Origin: Planctomycetaceae bacterium
Lineage (GTDB): Bacteria > Planctomycetota > Phycisphaerae > Phycisphaerales > SM1A02
Length of the DNA: 5,731 nucleotides
Assembly: GCA_027488415.1 (NCBI GenBank)
Contig: JAIYBS010000022.1
Location: 1-5,731 of the forward strand
Reading direction: 5' to 3'
The translations under genes were made by a program, and so were the position numbers. Below are positions 1-5,731 of this stretch, piece after piece (position 1 is the stretch's first letter; each line of letters opens with the position of its first letter). Below the pieces are notes generated by a model. The model searched no databases. It saw nothing but the letters and a program-made list of their open reading frames with translations, and had not been told where the DNA came from.

Positions 1-49
1 GGCGCCGCGGGAGATCGCGCGCCGCGCCGACGAGGCGATCGCGCGCCGC

Positions 50-3000
50 GTGCCGCAGCTCGCGCCGTCGCGCATCCGGCGGCGCTTCCGCCGGCGGACG
101 GTCGCGCTCTTCACCCTGCTCGGCGCGATGGCCGTGATGGCCTCCGCATGGGCGGTCCTCCGCGAGACCACCATCCTCCGCGAGGCGATGGAGTCGCAGC
201 TCTCCGAGCGGTTCGGCGGCGAGGTGAACATCCGACGCGTCCAGTGGGACGGATGGAACCGGATCACCGCCACCGACCTCGAGCTGCTCGCTCGCGGCTG
301 GGAGGGCGACGCGGCCCGCGTGGCCACGATGCGCAGCGCGCAGGTCGTCTTCAGCCCGTGGATGCTGCTCCTCGGGCGCATCGAGCTCGTCGACATGGAG
401 ATCGACGGCCTCACCGTCCGCGTGATCGAGCGGCTCGACCGCCCGGGCGACCTCTCGTTCCTCGCGCTGCGTCCCAAGGCGCGCGACGGCGGCTCGCTCC
501 GCCAGCCGAGCCGGGCGATGCTCCGCGACCTGCGCTTCGAGTTCGGCTCGGCGTCGGGCAGCGAGGTGACGATCCTCTCGACGCAGCGGTTCGACGCGGA
601 CTTCTCGCACCGGCCGGACGACGCGTCGCTCTACGAGTTCGAGCTGACGCAAGCCGAGCAGGACGGGCAGGCGATCACCGAGGGTCGAATCCGGCTCTCC
701 GGCACCTGGAACGAGCGCGACTTCTCCTACGAGGCGACGCTCGAGCCGATCGCGATCGATTCGAGGATCCTGAAGGCGCTGCCCGCGCGGGCGCGCCGGT
801 GGGCGCTGCGCGCGGGGCTCGTCGGGAAGGTGGAGCGGGCCCACATCACGGGCACCCCCGAACGCCCCGTGAAGACCGCCGAGATCCTGGTGCGCGACGT
901 GTCGCTGCGCGAGCGCGACGCGGTGCGCGAGCTCGAGTGGGGGCGGATCGACGGCACCGCGGTCACGCCGATCCGCGGCGACCTGAGCGTCGAGCTCGGC
1001 GAGGCCGACGTGCGGATCGCGGGCCCGTCCGTGACGGTGACCGCGCGGCGCGCGTTGGTCACGCCCGGCCGACCCGGCGACGACGTGTTCCGCGTGCCGG
1101 TCGAGGTGACCGCCACGCTCGACCTCTCGGCCTCGGGCGGCGTGGCCGGTGCGCTCGACGCCGACGACGCCTGGCTCGAGCGCTCGCTCGCGATCACGCC
1201 GTTCACGCTCGACCTCCGGATGAACGGGCTCGACGCCCGGCCGACCGCCGACGGCACCGCCCGCCGCGTCGAGCTTCCGGTGGAGGCGGCGCGCGCGCTG
1301 GCCACCGTCGGCGCGAGCGACTGGGCCGCGAACGTCGACGTCTCCATCCGGCGGGCCGCGGGCCGCATCGGCGCGGACGGCGCGATCGAGGCTGCGCCGA
1401 TCCAGGTGCGGGGAGCGATCGACCTCACCGACGGTCGCATCCGGAACGCCGAGGTCCCCTACCCCGTCCACGGGGTCAAGGGCCGCATCGAGCTCGCCGG
1501 CGAGCGGCTCCTCATCCGCGGCCTCGAGGCGCACGGCAACGGCGAGACGACGGTGACCATCGACGGCGAGTTCGAGCTCGGCGGCGCCGACCCCGGCTAC
1601 GAGGTCCGGGTCACGGGGCGCGACGTGCTGCTCGACCGCGAGTTCGCGTCGTCCTTCCGCGAGCCGCCGGCCAAGACGATCTTCGAGTCGCTGCTCGACG
1701 ACGGCGAGTGGCAGATGCTCCACGCCGCCGGCCTCGCGCCGGAGTCCACGAGGCCCACGGGCGAGGTCGACTGCCGGCTCGAGGTGCGGCACGCGCGCGA
1801 CGGCGGCAGCGTGGTGGACGTCGCCGGCCAGGTGACCCTGCGCGAGGTGAACTTCATCCTCGACTCGTTCCCCTACCCGATGCGGGGGAACGGCCGCCTC
1901 TCGGTGACCGCCGACCGCGTGACGATCCTCGACGACGGCATCGCGATCCGCACGCTCACGGGCGGCACGGGGCACATCAAGGGGCACATCGACCTGCCGC
2001 GCGTAGGCGGCAAGCGCATCATCCGCACCACCATCGACTTCGACGTCGAGGGCGACCGCGTGACCCCGACGCTGCTCGCGGCCATCCCGCCGAGCTTCGA
2101 GAGCAAGGTCGGCCGCCCCGAGGGCTGGCCGGGCAAGGAGATGTCGGCGATCTCCGAGATCCTCACCGAGTTCGGCATCGAGGCGTCGCTCTCGGCGCAG
2201 GGCACGGTGCGCACGCGGCCGGACGAGAGCGACGCGGTCCGCACGGTGGTGCAGCTGCGCGACGGATCGATCCGCCCGACGGCCGGACTCGCCGCGGTAC
2301 TCCGCGAGAACGGCCTGAGCTGGCCCGGTCGCATGACGCTCGAGCAGGTGAACGGCACGATCATCGCGGGCGCCGAGGAGGTCCGCGTGACGGGCGCGAC
2401 CGCGGTGCACGGCGGCGGCACCGTACGCGCCGAGGGCGGCTTCTCGCCCGACGGCCGCAGCGGGACGCTCGAGATCGACGTGCGCGGCTTCCCGCTCGAG
2501 CGCGAGCTGGTGCGGATCGCCGAGGGCGCGGCGACCGATTCCGCGCTCGAGGCGTGGGACGCCATCTCGCCCGCCGGCACCTTCGACGCCGAGGTCGCGT
2601 GGAACCGCCGCGACGGCGCGCAGGACACCTACGTCCACGTGCGCCCGCTCACCCTCTCGATCGCGGAGACGGTCGCGCTCACGCCGGTCTGCGGGGACAT
2701 GTACTACCGCAACGGCGAGCTGCGGCTCGACTCCTTCGACCTTCGCGGCCCCGACACCGACGACACGCCGCTGCGCATCGAGGCGCACGGGACGGTGATC
2801 GGCACGAACCCGGACTTCGTCGCGTCGGTCGAGCAGCTCAGCGTCTCGAGCCCGATCGTCTCGTCCGCGCTGCGCGCCGCGGACGCGACCGTCGCGGAAG
2901 AGACGATCCGCTCGTGGCGCCTGCAGGGCGCGGTGGATGCGCGCATCGAGCTCCCCGGGCGGCGCACCGGTACCGACTGGGAGCTGACCGTCGCACCCGG

Positions 3001-4222
3001 CTGGCTGGCCGGCGAGCACGAGGAGCGCCCCTTCGAGCTGCGCAGGCAGGACGGCGCCGTCGTCGTCGGCCCGGGCACGGCGATCGTCGACGCGCTGACG
3101 CTCTCGTTCGACCGCGGCTTCGTGACGGTGGATGGCCGCCTGGGCTCGACCTCCGGCAGCTCGCTCGTCGGGGAGCTCCGCGTGGACGCCTCGAGCGGCG
3201 GGTTCTCGCAGACGCTCGCGGCGCTGATGCCGTCGACCGCGCGCCGAGCGCTCGAGGCGATCGAGTTCGGCTCGAGCGGCCCGCTCTGGACGCGCGGCCT
3301 GCGCGTCGGCATCGACGTCCCGCGCACCGGGCCGCAGCGGATCTCGATCATCGGCGACCTCGGGATCTCCGACGCCTCGTTCCGATCCGGCATCGACTTC
3401 GACCGGATGGACGGCGCGCTCGCGTTCGACCTCGCGGCGGTCGGCGGCAACCCGGTCGGTACGGTCGGGCTCGGCATGGACCAGCTGCGCGCGATGGGAC
3501 GCCGCATGACGGCGGCGTCCGGATCGCTCGTGTTCGAGAGCGATTCCGACCGCGTCCGGCTCGAGAACGCGGCGGCGACGCTGCTCGGCGGGCGCATGGC
3601 CGCGCGCGGCGCGTTCGAGCCGACCGAGGGCTGGGAGGTCCACGTCTCGTGCGCGAACGTCGACTTCGCGCGCTTCGTCGCGGCCGGCGGCGACACCCCC
3701 GCCGCGCCGGAGGCAACGGACGGCGGCGGCTTCCTGCGCGGGCGCATCGACGCGCGCGGGAGCATCGAAGACCCGACGGTGCGCCGGGGCTCCGGACGGT
3801 TCGCGGTCGAGGACGCGCGGATGATGGAGTTCCCGCTCGGCATGAGCTTCCTGCAGCTGACGCAGCTGATGCTGCCCCTCAACGCGTCGATGGAGGAGGC
3901 CTCGGTCGACTTCGAGCTCGACGACCAGCGAATCGCGATCCGTCGGCTCGACCTCTCCTCCGGCACGCTGCGGCTCGAGGGTTCGGGCGAGGTGCGGACC
4001 TCGGACGGCGCGCTCGCGCTGCGCCTGCGCAACCGCGGTCGCGTGCCGATCCTGAGCGACCTCTACGGCGTGGTGAGCGACCAGCTCTTCGTGCTCGACG
4101 TGGGAGGTACGCTCTCGGACCCCCAGCCACGGCTCACGCCGGTCCCGGTCTTCGCGCCGCAGCCGGTGCCCGAGGCGGGGTCGGGCGCGTCCGCCGCGCC
4201 CGCGAACACGGAGCAACGATGA
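50..4222 (+). CDS. AsmA/YhdP/TamB-like inner-membrane-anchored, beta-repeat envelope protein (start uncertain)
   Basis: This is probably an inner-membrane protein whose long periplasmic part forms a repeating beta groove. Characterised relatives (AsmA, YhdP and TamB of E. coli) are linked to phospholipid movement to the outer membrane. Counting from the GTG at 50, residues 8-16 are arginine-rich and 17-37 form one hydrophobic helix, giving an N-in anchor. Residues 101-125 (FSPWMLLLGRIELVDMEIDG) match the typical AsmA/DUF748-like N-terminal pattern. The middle is acidic and strand-rich, with related units near 469, 607, 762, 880 and 1117 (a Gly-containing strand pair, then a charged 'R-V/L-x-I' strand). 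Residues about 1228-1365 resemble the AsmA C-terminal region, followed by a Pro/Ala-rich tail. The length, 1390 residues, is close to YhdP and TamB (about 1260). The stop overlaps the next gene's ATG. No good ribosome-binding site precedes GTG 50 (GAGG ends 14 bases upstream), and the frame stays open with fully GC third positions to base 2, so the start may lie upstream. The exact subfamily is not resolved. Confidence 0.85.
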   Translation: MPQLAPSRIRRRFRRRTVALFTLLGAMAVMASAWAVLRETTILREAMESQLSERFGGEVNIRRVQWDGWNRITATDLELLARGWEGDAARVATMRSAQVVFSPWMLLLGRIELVDMEIDGLTVRVIERLDRPGDLSFLALRPKARDGGSLRQPSRAMLRDLRFEFGSASGSEVTILSTQRFDADFSHRPDDASLYEFELTQAEQDGQAITEGRIRLSGTWNERDFSYEATLEPIAIDSRILKALPARARRWALRAGLVGKVERAHITGTPERPVKTAEILVRDVSLRERDAVRELEWGRIDGTAVTPIRGDLSVELGEADVRIAGPSVTVTARRALVTPGRPGDDVFRVPVEVTATLDLSASGGVAGALDADDAWLERSLAITPFTLDLRMNGLDARPTADGTARRVELPVEAARALATVGASDWAANVDVSIRRAAGRIGADGAIEAAPIQVRGAIDLTDGRIRNAEVPYPVHGVKGRIELAGERLLIRGLEAHGNGETTVTIDGEFELGGADPGYEVRVTGRDVLLDREFASSFREPPAKTIFESLLDDGEWQMLHAAGLAPESTRPTGEVDCRLEVRHARDGGSVVDVAGQVTLREVNFILDSFPYPMRGNGRLSVTADRVTILDDGIAIRTLTGGTGHIKGHIDLPRVGGKRIIRTTIDFDVEGDRVTPTLLAAIPPSFESKVGRPEGWPGKEMSAISEILTEFGIEASLSAQGTVRTRPDESDAVRTVVQLRDGSIRPTAGLAAVLRENGLSWPGRMTLEQVNGTIIAGAEEVRVTGATAVHGGGTVRAEGGFSPDGRSGTLEIDVRGFPLERELVRIAEGAATDSALEAWDAISPAGTFDAEVAWNRRDGAQDTYVHVRPLTLSIAETVALTPVCGDMYYRNGELRLDSFDLRGPDTDDTPLRIEAHGTVIGTNPDFVASVEQLSVSSPIVSSALRAADATVAEETIRSWRLQGAVDARIELPGRRTGTDWELTVAPGWLAGEHEERPFELRRQDGAVVVGPGTAIVDALTLSFDRGFVTVDGRLGSTSGSSLVGELRVDASSGGFSQTLAALMPSTARRALEAIEFGSSGPLWTRGLRVGIDVPRTGPQRISIIGDLGISDASFRSGIDFDRMDGALAFDLAAVGGNPVGTVGLGMDQLRAMGRRMTAASGSLVFESDSDRVRLENAAATLLGGRMAARGAFEPTEGWEVHVSCANVDFARFVAAGGDTPAAPEATDGGGFLRGRIDARGSIEDPTVRRGSGRFAVEDARMMEFPLGMSFLQLTQLMLPLNASMEEASVDFELDDQRIAIRRLDLSSGTLRLEGSGEVRTSDGALALRLRNRGRVPILSDLYGVVSDQLFVLDVGGTLSDPQPRLTPVPVFAPQPVPEAGSGASAAPANTEQR
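4210..4213 (+). promoter_or_regulatory. Ribosome-binding site of the LOG-family gene
   Basis: A GGAG Shine-Dalgarno core lies five bases before the ATG at 4219, inside the last codons of the AsmA-like gene. It supports ATG 4219 over the next in-frame ATG at 4303. Together with the ATGA overlap it suggests that translation of the second gene is coupled to termination of the first. Confidence 0.7.
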
Positions 4223-5346
4223 CGAACGACGACGGCACGAAGCACGGATCCCACGCCGCAGACGACCGGGAGCGCGGCGGGATTCCCGCCGAGATCGGCA
4301 CCATGATCGACCGCCTGGTCGAGGCAGCGGCCCGCGCCGCGCACGGGCCGGACGCGCACCGCTCCGCGCGGCGCACCGCGCTCGTCGAGGACATGGTTCG
4401 CTCGGCCGTGCGCGTCCTCGAGGACGGTTCCGACCTCGGTCAGGTGAAGGTCATGGAGCGCGCGCTCCGCGAGATGCGAAACGCCTACCGGGTCTTCAAC
4501 CGCTACAAGGGCGTCCGAAAGATCTCGATCTTCGGCAGCGCGCGCACCCCCGAGCACCACCCCGACTACCACGCCGCGCGCGAGTTCGGCCGCCTCATGG
4601 CCGCCGAGGGCTGGATGGCGATCACGGGCGCGGGCATGGGCATCATGAAGGCCGGCCACGAGGGACCGAGCCGCGAGGCGAGCTTCGGGCTCTCGATCCG
4701 CCTGCCCTTCGAGACCAACGCGAACGAGATCATCAAGGGCGACCCGAAGCTGATCGACTTCAAGTACTTCTTCACGCGCAAGCTGATGTTCGTGAGCCAC
4801 TCGGACGCGGTCGCCTGCTTCCCCGGCGGCTTCGGCACGATGGACGAGATCTTCGAGACGCTGACGCTGATCCAGACGGGCAAGTGCCACCCGATGCCGG
4901 TGGTGCTCGTGGAGGGCGCGGGCGCGGACGGCAAGGCAAAGGGCTACTGGAGGCGCTGGGAGGCGGGCGTCGTCCACAACCTGGTGGAGGCGGGCTGGAT
5001 CTCCCCCGAGGACACGTCGCTCTACGAGATCGCCGACAGCCCCGCGGACGCGGTGGCGCGCGTGGTGCGCTTCTACCGGCGCTACCACAGCTCCCGCTAC
5101 ATCGGCGACACCTTCGTCGTGCGCGTCAAGCGCGCGCTCTCGAAGCGCCAGGTCGAGCAGCTGAACGACGAGTTCTCGCACCTCGTGAAGAGCGGCACGG
5201 TCGACCAGCACATGGGCCCGCTCGAGGGCGAGGACGACCACGTCGACCTGCCGCGCGTCGCGTTCCACCACACGAAGCGCGGCTTCGGGCACGTGCGCCG
5301 CTTCATCGACCGCATGAACGAGATGCCAGACGAGGCCGGCGCGTGA
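4219..5346 (+). CDS. LOG-family protein (TIGR00730-type Rossmann fold, nucleotide 5'-monophosphate phosphoribohydrolase-like)
   Basis: This is a likely cytosolic enzyme that hydrolyses the N-glycosidic bond of nucleoside 5'-monophosphates, giving a free base and ribose 5-phosphate. Plant LOG enzymes do this to cytokinin nucleotides, and E. coli PpnN to purine and pyrimidine nucleotides. The core spans about residues 98-290: a first strand with FGSAR (105-109), the glycine-rich TGAGMGIMKAGHEG (136-149), the TRK segment with Arg187, and PGGFGTMDE (202-210). Arg187 and Glu210 correspond to the conserved catalytic pair, so the site looks intact. Residues 1-20 are hydrophilic and 21-95 are mostly helical. 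The last 85 residues form an extra conserved-looking region rich in His and Arg, not recognisable as the C-terminal domain of PpnN. At 375 residues it is much longer than short LOGs (about 180-220). It has no signal peptide. The ATG overlaps the upstream stop, and the stop overlaps the next gene's GTG. The old label 'lysine decarboxylase' for this family is a misannotation. The substrate cannot be read from the sequence. Confidence 0.95.
   Translation: MTNDDGTKHGSHAADDRERGGIPAEIGTMIDRLVEAAARAAHGPDAHRSARRTALVEDMVRSAVRVLEDGSDLGQVKVMERALREMRNAYRVFNRYKGVRKISIFGSARTPEHHPDYHAAREFGRLMAAEGWMAITGAGMGIMKAGHEGPSREASFGLSIRLPFETNANEIIKGDPKLIDFKYFFTRKLMFVSHSDAVACFPGGFGTMDEIFETLTLIQTGKCHPMPVVLVEGAGADGKAKGYWRRWEAGVVHNLVEAGWISPEDTSLYEIADSPADAVARVVRFYRRYHSSRYIGDTFVVRVKRALSKRQVEQLNDEFSHLVKSGTVDQHMGPLEGEDDHVDLPRVAFHHTKRGFGHVRRFIDRMNEMPDEAGA
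5332..5335 (+). promoter_or_regulatory. Ribosome-binding site of the downstream lipoprotein gene
   Basis: A GAGG core lies seven bases before the GTG at 5343, within the final codons of the LOG-family gene. This spacing is near optimal and is the main support for a GTG start that overlaps the preceding TGA. Confidence 0.6.
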
Positions 5347-5731
5347 CGCGAGCGGCGGTCCTTCGGCGCCTCGCGCCGGCGGCGCTCGCGGTGGCCGTGC
5401 AGGGATGCGCGACGCCGGGCGAGCAGCCCGCGAGCGATGCCGCCGAGGCACCGGTGCCCGCACCCGCCGCCCCGGCCGCCGTCGCGCGGACGCGGATCGC
5501 GCCGGGCCAGACCGGGCTCGAGGTCATCACCTGGCAGGTCACCGACGAGGGGAGGCGCGTCTCGGACGCGCTGCTCGCGCACGCGGCACCCGCGGTCGCG
5601 CGCGTCGACGAGATCGCGCTGCGCCGCAACGGGCTGATCCTGTGGGCGGTGCGCGCGGACGCGCTCGACGCGCTGCGCGACTCGCTCGGCGGCAGCCCGC
5701 TCGACGTCCACACCTGGCTCGGCACCGCGAC
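5343..5731 (+). CDS. Putative outer-membrane-type lipoprotein of unknown function (3' end outside the window)
   Basis: Only the first 129 codons are present; the frame is open at the right edge. The start is a GTG sharing bases with the TGA of the LOG gene (GTGA), preceded by GAGG. Residues 1-22 form a lipoprotein signal: arginines at 3, 8 and 9, a hydrophobic stretch 10-19, and a lipobox AVQGC with Cys22. Gln at -2 is uncommon but allowed by the classical lipobox pattern. Ala23 rather than Asp follows the cysteine, which by the E. coli sorting rule favours the outer membrane. Residues 23-54 are a Pro/Ala-rich tether. A more ordered region begins near 58, with a strand (GLEVITWQV), a helix around 72-86 and a segment LRRNGLILWAVRADALDALRDSL (93-115), suggesting an alternating strand-helix domain. 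The family is not identified with certainty; it faintly recalls uncharacterised Phycisphaerae lipoproteins. Third positions in this frame are strongly GC, unlike the competing frame at 5437-5637. Confidence 0.8.
   Translation, partial: MTRAAVLRRLAPAALAVAVQGCATPGEQPASDAAEAPVPAPAAPAAVARTRIAPGQTGLEVITWQVTDEGRRVSDALLAHAAPAVARVDEIALRRNGLILWAVRADALDALRDSLGGSPLDVHTWLGTA

Noticed and set aside
746..760. Palindrome-like GATCGCGATCGAT cluster
   Set aside because: It lies inside codons of the AsmA-like gene. Such GATC/CGATCG strings recur by chance in this base composition and nothing around suggests an operator or origin.
2704..4032. 442-residue and other Ser/Arg/Pro-rich open frames on the - strand opposite the AsmA-like gene (also 727-1440, 1597-1857, 1873-2628)
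   Set aside because: They are low-complexity Ser/Arg/Pro/Ala translations, typical of antisense frames in GC-rich DNA. No motif, ribosome-binding site or membrane/secretion signal supports them.
148..4218. Very long open + frame (frame 1) overlapping the AsmA-like gene and running into the LOG gene without a stop
   Set aside because: Its translation over this part is a monotonous Arg/Ala/Pro/Gly-rich sequence with no domain. It is the expected shadow of a high-GC gene in the next frame. Only the part from ATG 4219 is a real gene, with its own ribosome-binding site and LOG motifs.
4063..5463. 466-residue open frame on the - strand opposite the LOG gene
   Set aside because: It lies antisense to a gene with unmistakable catalytic motifs, its composition is Ala/Arg/Val/Leu/His-biased without recognisable domains, and it spans the junctions of three + strand genes.
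5437..5637. 66-residue + strand open frame inside the lipoprotein region
   Set aside because: It is an Arg/Pro/Ser-rich shadow. The overlapping frame starting at 5343 has a lipoprotein signal, a ribosome-binding site and strong GC bias at third positions.
5097..5725. - strand open frames at the right edge (5097-5711, 5303-5725)
   Set aside because: They are antisense to the end of the LOG gene and the lipoprotein gene, with Ala/Arg/Ser-rich composition and no recognisable domain.

Overview
The window is very GC-rich DNA (roughly 70% by eye) and almost entirely coding on the + strand. Third codon positions are nearly all G or C in the real frames. It looks like part of a bacterial operon from a didermic (two-membrane) organism. 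The protein types, an AsmA-like inter-membrane protein, a long LOG-family protein and an outer-membrane-type lipoprotein, fit a high-GC Planctomycetota (Phycisphaerae-like) or a deltaproteobacterial/myxobacterial lineage. I lean to Planctomycetota from remembered similarity of the LOG protein and the lipoprotein. This is an inference, because the window holds no rRNA or marker gene.

Layout: (1) about 50-4222, a 1390-residue membrane-anchored AsmA/YhdP/TamB-like protein. It has one N-terminal transmembrane helix, a long run of beta-strand-type repeats and an AsmA-type C-terminal module. Its frame is open to the left edge, so the true start may lie outside the window. (2) 4219-5346, a 375-residue LOG-family (TIGR00730-type) nucleotide phosphoribohydrolase-like protein with a perfect PGGxGTxxE motif and extra N- and C-terminal regions. 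(3) 5343 to the right edge, the first 129 codons of a GTG-started lipoprotein with a lipobox. It has no recognised function and continues beyond the window.

The three genes overlap stop-to-start (ATGA at 4219-4222, GTGA at 5343-5346). Each internal start has a purine-rich ribosome-binding site inside the preceding gene, so the genes are very likely co-transcribed and translationally coupled. A link between envelope lipid transport (gene 1), nucleotide turnover (gene 2) and an envelope lipoprotein (gene 3) is suggested only by this arrangement. No intergenic stretch, RNA gene, mobile element, CRISPR array, promoter or terminator is visible. The many other long open frames on both strands come from high GC content.
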